Shown here: one piece after another, positions 43,801 to 55,387 of the stretch | Layout of the letters: the number at the start of each line of letters is the position of its first letter | How positions within the stretch are numbered: the first letter of the stretch is position 1 | DNA from: Bedellia somnulentella | Taxonomy: Eukaryota; Arthropoda; Insecta; Lepidoptera; Bedelliidae | DNA: 64,000 bases | Assembly: GCA_963576735.1 (NCBI GenBank) | Contig: OY755176.1 | Span: 10,153,423 to 10,217,422 of the forward strand | Reading direction: 5' to 3' | The notes under the pieces: model-generated | Told to the model about the DNA's origin: nothing | Databases searched by the model: none | The model's input: only the letters and a program-made list of their open reading frames with translations | Made by a program: the position numbers and the translations under genes

Positions 43801-46800
43801 CGTCTCGAAATAAATTGAGACTAAGCGCCTGAAAAACAAAAGTATGCAATATAATCGCCATCGGAAGAAAGCTAAGAATACAAATTCAAGAACCAATTCG
43901 ATAATGCAGGTGATGGCTGATTTTTCCTCACGAATTAAGAAAAAGGACTGCATTCGTGGGGAAACTCGCAGGATTCTGTTAAGAGTAAGTCATATTTTTA
44001 ACCTATTATCTTGTGTCCGTAACAAGAAGTACACGAGAAATGTTATTCTTTATCATTAATTGTAGACATATTAAAGGTCTTATTTTATTTTGACCAAATA
44101 AATAATTTATTTTAGTTCTCATTCTTCCCCAACGAGAAGCTTGACTCAAGCCTGCCCTGCAATTTCATAATAAATAATTTAGCCTAGTCACAAAAGAAGG
44201 GATTCCCTAGCACGTATTGCTACGTAAATTATCGTTTACTTATTTATCATGCAGCTGTCATCAATTTCCGTAATTGTGGTGGAATTTTCAATAAGAAATG
44301 GTCGCTATTCGTAATGGGTTGTGTATGATGATTACTGGAACTTGCAGTCCTAAGTGTATTCTCTATAATCGTTTTACTTTTATATTTGCTAAGCACTGTA
44401 ATTTGCTTGGACTTGCAGTATCTTTTTTCTAATTTCTAGTATACGTCAATAAAATTTAAGTACCTTATACTTCTAACCCTTTTGTGTATTAGGTTAAGTA
44501 GGATTAAGTTTTGGAATAAGTGAGATACTATAAAACAGCACTAATTCACCCTTTATTCCTAACGTGATTCAGCCACCAATTTTCTGTAAACTATTACAAA
44601 GAGAAAAAAATCTGCATATTATGAGACGTGTGCGATAGTTTTGTTAGCAGACATTGATATTATATATCTCTGGTCACCCTATAGATCGTAATCATAAACT
44701 TCATCTTAGACCAATAGACGTCAACTGCTGGTCAAAGGGTTTCAACAAAGTTTAGCAATTATCGGCTTTGGGCTGCCCTCATCCATCAGCTTTCACCACC
44801 TTCCACGTTGTGGGCCTACCTATCCATACTTCGTTGTCCGGTATGTGGGCACAACTATATAACTTGCATTCAACTGTGCAACTTCATTATACTTAGGGAT
44901 ATAATAGATGATCGGAAACTCTTTAATGTTTCTAATAATTATAGGAAACCTCTGGTATACGACCTACTAAACTCCGTAAAACCTACAACTAAAACTACAT
45001 TCAGTTCACAACTAGGAAACCTTTAATCTTGTATAGTGTTACTCAACAACTACAATTAATTATTGTTTTTGGTCTTTATATTCTATCAAAAAGAAAGATT
45101 TATTAAAACTTTTAGATATTGTATATTTTTTAGCGTCACACAAGTATAATTAATACCCTCTTCAGCTTTCATACCGCAGTCTTAACTTTTCGATATTTAT
45201 CATACATTTAATATAATGATCAGCATATAATATCTTTTACCGGGGTATTTCTACGAAACCTTACCCTACGTAATAAAAAAATAAATTAGTTTTTTTCTAA
45301 AATAAATACCATATTCGGGGTTCTTAATAATCATACTGTCAAAATTTGTTTAAAAATGGCATCATAGGTAGTCGTACTTTTTTTTTAATAGAAGACACCT
45401 GACTAAATATCCCACGCCAAGACACTCGTTTCCATTATTCTGAGATCTATACGGATTCAATAGTAATAACATAAAAGCTAATTTTTCAAATTCGGTGAAA
45501 AAATTTCCCAATCATCAGAAGAAATTATTGATTTTAGACCAAATCTAATGTAAATTTTCTGTATTTTATAACCCCAAGTGATTTTTAATAAAGCAATGTT
45601 GATTATAACATTTTTTACTTTACCATAAAACTTGCGAAATTATACTGTGTCACACCCGTTACAAATGCTTGTCGCACCCGTTACATTTTTAGTTTTATTT
45701 TCAATATACTTATTACGATGTTTGTACATTCGAATAACGTAGTCATTTGAGACTACTATTACGACTATTCAAGTTTAACATATAAAAATGTTAGTGTATA
45801 CTTTTATTAAAAATTTTACAGGTTTAACACCGAGAGTCATCTTGTTCGCATTAATAGATTTCCTAAGGTCGCACCCGTTACGCGATTCATGACGTTGTGC
45901 TAGATCTTAATTACAAGTTTCTATACAGATCTTGTTTGAGTTAAATACAATTATTTTCTTACAATTTTAGTTGATAAACGTAATTTGATATATCGAAAAA
46001 GACATTTATTTAACTAATAAAAACGCAGTATCAGTGTCGCACCCGTTACAATAGAAATACCCACCGTTCAAATTTATTTTAGTAGCGTATTCCTTGAATA
46101 ATAAAAAATCATATATTTTTTAGTACTTTTAAAATATCTATTGAGTGTATTTGAATGATTTTTAAAACATAACATACCTTATGAACCATCATAAGAGAAA
46201 GTAATACTTGGACGGCATTGTAATAAGTCAATAATTTGTTTATATAGACAGGAGGTCTACTCTTCATAAACTTGGGCCCTATCCATACCAGCATCAGGTA
46301 AATTACAACTACAGATATGATTGGAAGCGGACTTGACATCATGAACCAAGAATCCACCATTGCACCTGAAAATATAATATATAATAAGAAACATAAGTTC
46401 TTCACTTGATAGATCTCGTAATTAGCTTTGTTTCGGCATACATTAAGGTCCTTTTACACAGGCGCGGCAAAATAAATAGATATGTTAAAGTTTTCATACG
46501 GACCGGGGATGTTCATCCGGAAGCCGGGTAGCAAACAGAACGTTTAAAAAGGCTCTAACTAATACAATGTTTTTTTCCATATTAAATGAATGGCCTACGA
46601 ACTATTACCTAAGGTTACGAATGGTTGGTACGATAATTGCTTAACCAATGTTAGGCATTTTCATTAACAACTTTTTTCATTAACAACAATGCTCGCTTTC
46701 CTTTGTCTTTAATAATATTTTTTTTATAACATTTATATAACGTCATTACATCTATCGACTGGTTATGTGATCCTTTTACTATCGGGTATTATGAATTTAT

Positions 46801-46899
46801 ATAGTATTTATCAATGAAATATTGTGTAGTAATTGTTCACTTACTTTTTCCCACTTTCAAGGAGTCCAGATACGTGTCAACTTTTTCTAAGTAACTCAT
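40852..46899 (-). CDS. Elongase C (ELOVL family), six coding exons, complete
   Basis: Very-long-chain fatty-acid elongase of the ER membrane. Exons in coding order: 46899-46845, 46365-46178, 43828-43751, 43444-43355, 42480-42271, 41268-40852; all GT-AG, phases join, 1038 nt (345 aa). Opens [18 protein letters not shown]; exon 2 has the first membrane segments ([19 protein letters not shown]); exon 4 [19 protein letters not shown]; exon 5 the catalytic HVYHH (residues 142-146) and [15 protein letters not shown]; exon 6 begins VQF and has a C-terminal tail of about 85 hydrophilic residues, longer than in A or B, ending DFDSKIKK. No strict KKxx signal. Closest in layout to gene B, which lacks the intron between exons 4 and 5. 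R1 copies lie in the introns. Substrate cannot be read. Confidence 0.92.
41562..41776 (+). repeat. R1 repeat, forward, in last intron of elongase C
   Basis: GCCGTGTAGTGCCGGCTTAG to GCCGTGAGTATATGTATG plus (TATG)n; a short internal deletion near the left end. Confidence 0.85.
41808..41935 (+). repeat. R1 repeat, 3' half
   Basis: 'gggcgatgtggctggagacc' to 'atatccgtgagtac', immediately after the previous copy's microsatellite. Confidence 0.7.
42573..42812. repeat. Two R1 halves joined head to head
   Basis: 42573-42675 is a reverse half ('attcaccggtataaatccc', 'atcagccacttt'); 42676-42812 is a forward half ('gacccatcaccaataacctt', 'ccaaaagtggctgaag') ending in a TATG run. Together they form a loose palindrome. 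Confidence 0.65.
42828..43030 (-). repeat. R1 repeat, decayed reverse copy
   Basis: 'tactcttggctgtaaaaagg', 'aacgggtctccagtcacag' and 'ttgacgcatctgacgacac' remain recognisable. Confidence 0.55.
43829..46177. other. Intron 2 of elongase C
   Basis: AT-rich, no coding exon found. Contains the candidate TIR element at 45240-46068. Confidence 0.5.
45240..46068. mobile_element. Candidate MITE with repeated GTCGCACCCGTTACA motifs
   Basis: GGGGTATTTCTA near 45243 faces TAGAAATACCC near 46053 as a short inverted repeat. The 15-bp motif GTCRCACCCGTTACR occurs four times in the same direction (45649-45663, 45671-45685, 45868-45882, 46036-46050) in otherwise AT-rich intron DNA. Element boundaries and class are uncertain. 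Confidence 0.4.
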
Positions 46900-46922
46900 C
46901 TTGGTGTGGTTCCCTGCGTTCC
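46900..46922 (-). other. 5'-UTR part of elongase C first coding exon
   Basis: The minus strand has the acceptor TTTCCAG, then 23 nt including GGAACCACACCAAG before the ATG. The CACACCAAG context is a good insect start context. The acceptor implies an upstream leader exon. Confidence 0.65.
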
Positions 46923-48574
46923 CTGGAAATTGTAAAAACAATAGATTTTTCAAATGGCTTGCGCATATAACAAAAAATACTGTCCCAATCAATAAATTGT
47001 TCCGACTCATGTTAGATTGTTAGACTACAACTAAAATAAAACTTTTATTCAAAAGTTTCGTTTAATTATTTTTATATCTGTAAAATGACATTCTACGTCA
47101 AACATATTATTTTTTTAATTAATTATATCTATTAAAAATTTTTGCACCAAAAAGTATTTATTTCAAATAGTCTGAAATGAAAATAATACTATCAGTACTG
47201 TAACTTACAACAGCTGAACATTTATTTATAAGATAGAAGATAGATACCTAATTTGATGTGTAAAGTTTGATAAAAGTGTTTTTTATTAAAAACACATTTC
47301 GAGAAAATATTTTCTTGAACACTATTTTCAGGTTATTAGGTAAAATTATGCTATGATCATCGATTATCATTCGAAAGAGAATCTTCGTTGCGTATGGATT
47401 GCGGTTAGGTAAAAATTTATTAATCCAATATTTAATTTATTTATGCAATACATGGCTAACCAGTTTGTTTACGAGTATTAAATAGAGAACATTCAATAAA
47501 GAACCAATTAAATAGAACAATTTAATAGAGAACATTCAATAGAGAGCCTAATATGATAAAAAAATTATAACGGTGAAAGATTCACGAGTTTGTAGTTTTA
47601 AGTTAAGTTTTATAAATTCATTCTATTCATCGTTATAAAAAAAAACAACACCATGGATTTAAGAACAGACACAAAGACGCCAGTAAGATTTGAACCTGTA
47701 TGTACTGCTTTCACGGTCAAGTTCTATACCACAATTGATACTGTAAATAATTTTCTATCGTAGGTCTAAGTGCAATAACGGAACTGTATTCATTCATGAC
47801 CTAAATAGTGCTTGGATCAACGTCAAAAGCGTTTTTGCATTAACAGTTAAAGCATTTGCGATTTCTCGCTTACTGTGATGAATGACCCTTCAAAACGCAT
47901 TAAGGGTGGTAATATGAATCGATGCTTGAATAGATGTGAAAACGTATGACGTGTTGACCGTTACAATAACATCTCGGAGCAAGTGAAGTACAATAAATGT
48001 ATTCTTGTTAAGTCATCAAGATAAATTTCTTCCTGTATATATTTATTTATGTTACATGGTCAAACGTTGTTGTATATTTTGTAGTTGATCTACACGTTTT
48101 CCAGAAATACTCCAAATAATTTAAAATCACACTATTCTTAGCCTCCTTTAACGGTACTCTTAATTAAGAAAAGATATGAAAGAAAGAAGTATTATTTAAA
48201 GCCCTTAATTTTCATATAAAATTCCATATTCAAAAACAACCTTTGAAATTTGAATAAAAAACAACCTTTGAAATTGATTGACCATTGATGGAGTAACATA
48301 CATACAAAATCAAACCATCCTCCTCCATTTTTGAGGTCGGTCGAAAAATTGGATATCCTTATGTATCATATGTAAATGGTAATTTCAGTAGAGAACGACC
48401 TCGGATGGCACACTAAAACCAAATAGAGAAAGGTACATAAAAATCGGATAATCCGTTCAAAAGTTCTGCGAGGTCATACATTAAGACAAAATACGCGTCG
48501 AATCTATAATGTCCTCTGTTTTTATTCGGTTAAAAAGGCAGGCAAACGAAGTCTGAAGAATTAAAGGACATGTA

Positions 48575-48670
48575 TAAAAATATTGATGAGTGTAAATGAA
48601 GCTCGTGAGTTTTACCAGGATCGCATAAAGAGGCGATTGAGATCTAATGTGAATTGAAATGTAAGGAGAA
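48575..48670 (+). repeat. Decayed LINE ORF scrap
   Basis: The + strand reads NEAREFYQDRIKRRLRS, resembling the 'ICxDRTKWR' C-terminus of the LINE at position 1. Weak. Confidence 0.35.
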
Positions 48671-49404
48671 GACAACCATGGAAAACATATTTAGACCAAC
48701 TGAAATAGTCTAAAGTAGTTTAAGTTTGCATAGTCTAAAAGTGTGAAGAATAAAACTTTTCTTTTTTTGTTAAAGCATTGTTGTATCGTATTTTACCAAT
48801 TTATATTGTTAAATCTAATTTTGAATATAGTTTAATAATTGAGCTGCAATCATACGTTGTGATTCGATGATTACTCACGGAGTAATATCGCATTCTGGAG
48901 TAATGTCGCGTTTTTTGAGCGAGAGGGTTTGATGCAAACATTTAAAGTTGGTTCTGCCGTACCAAAATTTCGACTTGTTACGAACTCTTTTACTAAACAG
49001 GGATGTGTTATAATTTTGAGTTATTTCAAATGACACCGTGATGTGTTTTGTATATAACAAATGCAACAAATAATTCAATTAATAATTAAAGATTTCAAAC
49101 GGATTTAACAGAAAACCAATTTATTAATTATTCCTACTGTTCGAATTCTAAAGCTTATTTAACAAGGCACGGCACGATGGCACGCCACATTGCCGCATTG
49201 CGAAACATTGTCCAATACGTAACAGAATGATCCTGCTTTTCATTAATTTTAAATTATCACTTGGTCTTTTCACGAATTGTACAATAGAAAGGTTTATAGA
49301 CGGTTTATTTAGCAAATAATGCGCCGAATGGTGTTAGAAGATATTGACATAGTAAACATCTCTAGAAAATTAAAGTGGTTTAGAAAAAATACAAACAAGA
49401 TCTA

Positions 49405-49460
49405 ATTGACTAGTGGTCCACCCCAGCTTTGCGTAGGTCCTGTTTTATCACTACTTAGCT
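49405..49460 (+). repeat. LINE 3'-UTR scrap (RTE-type)
   Basis: ACTAGTGGTCCACCCCAGCT 'ttgcgtaggtcctgt', the same tail type as at 10985. Confidence 0.5.
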
Positions 49461-50697
49461 TGTTTCTACTAATAAATTAATGATTGAAATCGTTTATGGT
49501 TTCGGTTTGATTCTCTTTGCAATAAATATATTTAAGATTGTATAGGCACCGAAATAATATATTAATTATAAAATTATAAACCATTTAAATAAACCAAGTC
49601 ATTAACCAGATAAATAATTCATATTTTTATGTTTTAAAAGACAAACATAAAAAAAACGAAACTCATAAAAGCAAAATAACGTGAAACCCAGTATACCAAA
49701 ATGGAACCGTTGGTAACTAACCAAAAAACTTACGTTTCAGTGAAAATGCGTCCAGAAACCTAACCGCAGCCAATTCAAGTAACAAACTATTTGAAATGAT
49801 TGTATGTAAATTGACAAACACATTACAAAATGGCTAAAACAGTGTTAGTAGAACGATCGAAAATTGTTTCATTGAATGACAAAATTTGTAAGTACTTAGT
49901 CATTATGTCCTTTATTGGTTGGATAGGATATAATTCATAAACTTATATTTAAACAAATAATATTTTAGTTATGGTCTGTTTTTATTTTCTACGCCTTTTT
50001 CACATGATTATATTTAGTTCCAAAGTGATTCTATTTATTGCTATTACTATGACTTCTTATATATAGATACAAAACTTCTTAGATACTAAATTTACCAAGT
50101 GCGAGTTAGTTCATTCGTGAAATATTTAGAACTAGCAAGCATATTATAAGGAAAGAGCGATAACAAGTAGCAAGTAAAATTTGTTTGCAGAAATTTAATT
50201 ACATTTAAATTAGGTTTATTATCTAGTGATTGTATAAAATGAAAAAAAAAGCACTCAATCAGTTCAGAATTTTGAGCACTATGTTGAATTACACAAAAAC
50301 ATAGAATACCAATATAGGTTACTATATAATTACGGCTATGATACATGGGGTTACATTTAACCTGCTGTAAATTACTTTTAAATGATAAATTTAAATTTTA
50401 TTTAAAAAAAACACCATATTAATTACTAATATTTAATACACTTTTTAAACTCTCGCGGTTAGTAGACATTATTTTTATCCCGATTATTATATACTCCTAT
50501 AATACTAATATTTAGATTAAATAAAGTTTATAAACTCTGGTAACCTTTAAAATTCTAATGTTTGCTCTTCAAAAATTTCATGAATGACTTATTGAATAGA
50601 CCTATAGGTCATGCTACTGATTTGGCATTCAAATAATTGACCTTCGTTTGTCAACTTGTACTTGAAATTGAAAGTGATTCGGAATAAATTAAACGAC

Positions 50698-50870
50698 CTT
50701 GGTAGCTCAGTGGGAAAACCGAAAACCACCACTTCTCATGAAACCCAAATCCCCAGTCCCCAACCCAAACCCAACCCAATTGTTGGGGAAACCCCAACCT
50801 AACCCAATTGTTGGTCCCCCATATTGGGGAAACCCAATCAAAGGGAAACGCCTTAAAAAAAACTTGTTTT
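50698..50870. repeat. CCCAA-rich block with repeated ACCCAATTGTTGG
   Basis: Begins CCTTGGTAGCTCAGTGGG, like a tRNA A-box region, but no B box follows. It then turns into a strongly strand-biased C/A-rich stretch in which ACCCAATTGTTGG occurs twice and 'ggggaaaccc' three times. Confidence 0.55.
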
Positions 50871-50904
50871 GATTGATGAATGAACTCAATTGATGCAACT
50901 CCTT

Positions 50905-50982
50905 GAGAGGCAAAGCTTAGTAAAATGAAAGGGTTTTATAACTCCTTATAAAACCCTTTCATTTTACTAAGTTTTGCCTCTC
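50905..50982. repeat. Near-perfect 37-bp inverted repeat (hairpin)
   Basis: Arms 50905-50941 and 50946-50982 begin GAGAGGCAAAGCTTAGTAAA and pair with one mismatch around a CTCC loop. Could be a tiny fold-back element or, if transcribed, a hairpin RNA; no target duplication seen. Confidence 0.85.
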
Positions 50983-51020
50983 GATAGGGTTTCCATATAA
51001 ATGATTTTTTTGAATAATAC

Positions 51021-51229
51021 ATTCATCCATATACTCACGGCTATAAATCCGCAAACGAGGTAGAGTTAAGTTGGCAAAGATGGTAATTATAAATAATTGT
51101 TGATGATGGGTCTCCAACAACAGATCCCAAAAATCACTTAAAAAGCCCCTTTACACTTAGTTGCCTCTTACGATCACTGAGCGACGGGTAGAAATGGGTT
51201 AGTGCTATTCTAAGCCAACACTACACAGC
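51021..51229 (-). repeat. R1 repeat, reverse copy with deletion
   Basis: ATACTCACGGCTATAAATCC at the left and CTAAGCCAACACTACACAGC at the right; about 40 bp missing after the start. Confidence 0.85.
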
Positions 51230-51959
51230 TAGTATGAATAATGTAGTAAAACTTAAATGTAATATTGAATTTAAATTCGAATAAAACAATATTCAGTGGT
51301 TATAATATACAAAGGTAAGAGTTACATAAGTTTCAAAACATCTTTAATACAATCGGAAAATTTCCCAACACCCATATAACAATGGCCAAATTGAGTTTGG
51401 TTGACCGGAAACAGCTGTTTTAATACATCATTTGTTTTTAAATCATGTTTGATGTAAAAGGATGATATAGTTTTAATGTATAAATATTGAAGATTCATTA
51501 TTATTGCACGAGCTCTGTTTAGCTTACACCACTTACTTTGTTGTTTCTACTCAGGTTGCATTAGTTTAGCGGTTGCATAGTTAATGAGTATACTTCGAAA
51601 AACGGATTATTAAAATGAATATGTAAATACTACCCCTATCATAGTATAACGCTTAATTATATAAAGAGAAATCTTATATACTGTCAATAAAATGGTACAA
51701 AAACTTTTATTACATCATTTCATAAGTGGCATAACCCCATGTGAAAAAATGAACAATGTGAATGTAAAGAGTTGCTTCTGCTCTTTGAGAACACCTTCCG
51801 AAGCAACGGCATAATGATAAATTTTAAAAAAATTACGGTCCAAAAATGATAGTTTTTAATTTAATTTTGAAAATAAACTTTTTGACATACTCGTAGGGGG
51901 ATGGCTGATTTAAATAGGTCCAAGATCCCTAGATTGAACTGACAATAAAATAGAGCCAA

Positions 51960-52045
51960 TGTAGCTGGTTGGTTGGAGATAATTGAAAAATGTGTGGGAA
52001 GTAAGAGAAGTTTATCAGGATCGGTCTAAGAGGCGCTCAATGGAT
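51960..52045 (+). repeat. Decayed LINE ORF scrap
   Basis: Reads EVREVYQDRSKRRSMDH, similar to the scrap at 48575. Confidence 0.35.
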
Positions 52046-52313
52046 CACTACTATCTAGTCCGGAGCGGTTCACTAGTAATATATTATTTGAAAGAATATT
52101 GTTTGTGTACATTATACAGTAAAAAATATATACTTACTTAATTAAGAGTCATTTTCTATACATCACTTATGTAATATTTCAAATATTTTTCAAATGCTTC
52201 TTTATTGCAAGTTTTAAGGTAAAGGCCAATCGATCATATTAACGAATTACAGAGTTAGAAAAACATAAACTACTAATAAATTATTTGAAACAAAATATAC
52301 TTTTTAACTAATT

Positions 52314-52537
52314 AGTGTCGGCTTAGAATAACACTTTCAAATTTATTCCCTTGGTTGTTGTGAGAAAAGACTAGGTGAATAATTAAATAATTGTTTGCCG
52401 ATGCGGCTGGAAACTAGTCATCAGCTATAACTTATATTGCAGTATTTTACTGACTTGACTTTAAAGGTTTAGGAATTTCTAATTCTGAAGCTCAGGGTAA
52501 CTTAAAATTGAATTTATAGCCGTGAGTATGTATATGA
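52314..52537 (+). repeat. R1 repeat, forward, diverged
   Basis: AGTGTCGGCTTAGAATAACA at the left, 'gccgatgcggctggaaac' inside, TTTATAGCCGTGAGTATG at the right. Confidence 0.8.
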
Positions 52538-52789
52538 TTGTATTTTTACTGCTTGCAAAGTGAAGTGTGATCTCCATAAGAACAATCCATTATGTACTCA
52601 TCTTAATTTTTCAATCTGAATTTAAAACAGACGCGTTCTCTTCTTCAACATAGCTTCGTCTATCACTATTACCTATTGATATGAAGAACAGGATGAACGT
52701 GATAGAAAGAAGAACTAATAATAGATTCCTAATTGTGTCGTGCTATTTCGATATATCGTAGTTTATGTCGTTTATATTAGAAGATCTAA

Positions 52790-53065
52790 TCATAGAGGCG
52801 TTTCATCTAGTCCTAATCAACCACCTCAGCTTACCACCGGTAATGTTATTTTTCAAATAGATAATGTTCTTCAATCACTGCTTAGCTAAGAATTTCGAGA
52901 TAATGGCTATATATCTAAAACCTAAAACCATAGGCTCATACAATTTCTGAGGGTTCCAGGATTCTATTGAAGAAATAATTTTGAAAATCGTTTGAGTGGT
53001 TTCGGAGCGTATTCGGAACAGAAAAACAAAAACCAATCATTTTTTTCCTATTTATAATAAAGATA
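52790..53065 (+). repeat. LINE 3'-UTR fragment (RTE-type)
   Basis: 'tagtcctaatcaaccacctc' then 'cataggctcatacaatttct' and 'gaaaatcgtttgagtggttt', the order seen in RTE tails. Confidence 0.45.
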
Positions 53066-54469
53066 AATATAGGAGACTACTCTTATAGTTCAAGCCGTGT
53101 ACTATTCGTTATATAACAGGCTGAGAATAGAACTATCCTTTATTATTACTATCCAACTAAGCGATTATAGGTACGAGTTATTTATTGTCAAGAATTGTGG
53201 CTGTTCAGTCATCACCAACCCTTCCTAGGGTTTCACAGTCAAATAGCAAGAATTTTAGCATGACTAACTGACTTTCTGTCCGTCTGTTCTGCTATCCATA
53301 TCTCACTTTTTTTAAACTATAGATTCGATACATTCAAACATTGATGGGTAGACAAATTCTGTTAGCAGCTATACAATTGTATATCAAAAGAAAAAGGAGG
53401 TACACCAACACTATACATGCGTAAAGTTCCACAACATAATATAAGAATAAGTAATTACTTTCATTTACTTTTAAAACAAAAAACCCGGTTTAATCGATAT
53501 TATTTCATAATCATAAAATGTTGTGCTATAATTAAGCTTTCATATGATTCAGTCGTTGCATATGTTAATATTTGCAGGTAGAAGAAAATTGTCACAAGCG
53601 TCTTCTTTGGAAAATCTATGTATAAATCTGTCAGGAAGCAACGGTCTACGTATTGGAAAAGTTCCAAATGTTACATTTATAGATAATAATTATGGACTTT
53701 ATACACAGCTGACATAGCTGGGTTGAGTTCGTTTTGTAGCCAGGTAATTATTTGATAAGCATGTATTTAAAAATAAACCCCTTTTAATACTGAAACTTTT
53801 TATACTTCATTTACTTTGTTCAAATTGTTCTTTGTTCAACAAAAGCAATTTAGGAAATCAATACTAATAAATAGAACTCACGATATAATAAAAGACAAAA
53901 TTTGTCAAAAATTTTATACTATGATCAGAATCAATTAAGAATTAAATGTATGCAGTTATAATATGTAATAAGAATTTCGTTGGCTAGTAATAATAATTTA
54001 AGTTTATTTTTGCTTATCAGTGAACATTCATATTAGCAAGCCTTGTAAAATCCTTTTAAAATCGTATCTGCTTTGTAATTTTATTTACAGTTATTTTAAA
54101 ATAGTTTGGAATTTAATTTTGAAGCTAAAAACGTCTTTGATAAGACAAAAGGGATGAAAATTACCGCTAAATGTCACTTAAAGTATTCAACACAGAATAA
54201 AAAAAAGGTTTATTTCTTATAATAAATTATGACACTGACTTTTGTAGACAATACAAATATCTAATCAATCCATAAATGATACTGTATTGTAATTTATTCT
54301 TTAAAAATATAATATTTGGTCCTTCTTTTATTAAATATACAATATTTATCAAAAGCGAAACGAACTGTTTTGGTTTTAAAATGAACAAATACAATCGATT
54401 AATATTGAACATTGATATATCATGTTTTAAGAACAAAAGCTTATTTCTACATTCCCACCTATGCTCTCG

Positions 54470-54540
54470 GGTTAAATTCTACAAAAGGGTAACCAGAGCT
54501 TCTGAATAAAAAAATATCCTCAGCCACGTTTGAACGAATG
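54470..54540 (-). repeat. R1 fragment
   Basis: 'aaagggtaaccagagcttct' and 'cctcagccacgttt' only. Confidence 0.5.
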
Positions 54541-55174
54541 GGTTAATGTTCTAAGCTTGCGTTTTATCTAATTTTTTAATCAAGTTTATATAATAATACC
54601 CAAGGGATAAATCCAGAAGTAAAGTTTCAATTACTATCAAATTAATTCAGCCTAATATTCATCTTTTGAAATATGGGTTCCTTTAACGAGGTTGACTAAT
54701 GTATTGTTATTCTGCACACGATTATAATTAGGTATCATTCAATAGAAATTGCATATAATGCCAGCTTATTTAGCTAAATGGACTGATTCAACCCTTAGTA
54801 ATTGACACTAGTAAACTGAAGAATGTGGGTCAAGTAAATATACCTGACCATGGCCGTAATAATAGCTAGGGTTAGATTAAAGAATATTATAATTACTTAC
54901 GAAATAAGTTTTTCGTGTTGATTTTGATAGGCAAGAAAGACACTAGATGATTTTGTTTTACGTTCAGTTATTTTTTGTTGTTTTAATATATTAATTGATT
55001 GATTTCAAAAGTAAAATCCTGACTTTATTTTAGTAGATTAAATTTGAAAAAATATTAGATAATAACAAACTTTTAACGACTGACCGCAGTAAGATTTTAA
55101 CATCACAAAACGACATAAATAAAAAGCAAAGAATAGAAACAATATAATGCGTAAATTTCAGAAGTGAAACTCAC

Positions 55175-55262
55175 CTAATAATCAAAGAACACACCGGTAT
55201 TTCGGTAGCAAATATTAGAATTGACGTTCACGCGTAGTTCGAGCGAGGGAGTCGCCGGCACT
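55175..55262 (-). other. Candidate non-coding leader exon of elongase C
   Basis: On the minus strand a GC-richer stretch of about 88 nt ends at a strong donor ATTAG|GTGAGT (GT at 55174-55173). Paired with the acceptor at 46923 this gives an 8.2-kb leader intron. Core-promoter signals lie just upstream. It resembles gene B's leader exon in its end and composition. Exon identity is inferred. Confidence 0.5.
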
Positions 55263-55294
55263 GCAGTAGTATCGACCGGCAGGTTTATAATATA
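55262..55294 (-). promoter_or_regulatory. Candidate core promoter of elongase C
   Basis: Minus strand TATATTATAAA (55294-55284) lies about 32 bp upstream of an initiator-like TGCAGTG (A at 55262). Spacing is right for TATA and Inr; both motifs are short, so chance is possible. Confidence 0.4.
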
Positions 55295-55387
55295 ACCTAA
55301 CACGCGATACTCACTTAGGCCTGAAAAGTAGGACTTTTTCTGTAAACGTTCTTGAGTCGCATTAACGTGTATTACTGTGGTATGCAA

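Larger units (their letters stand above)
46923..55174. other. Leader intron of elongase C (inferred), 8.2 kb
   Basis: Mostly unassigned AT-rich DNA, with the LINE scraps, R1 copies and hairpin listed separately. No coding exon recognised. Confidence 0.45.

Noticed and set aside
45649..46050. GTCGCACCCGTTAC repeats considered as a tandem or CRISPR-like array
   Set aside because: Spacing is irregular (22, 197 and 168 bp) and there are only four units.
50707..50913. 68-aa Gly/Pro-rich open frame on the minus strand
   Set aside because: Its odd composition comes from the CCCAA-rich repeat block, not from a gene.
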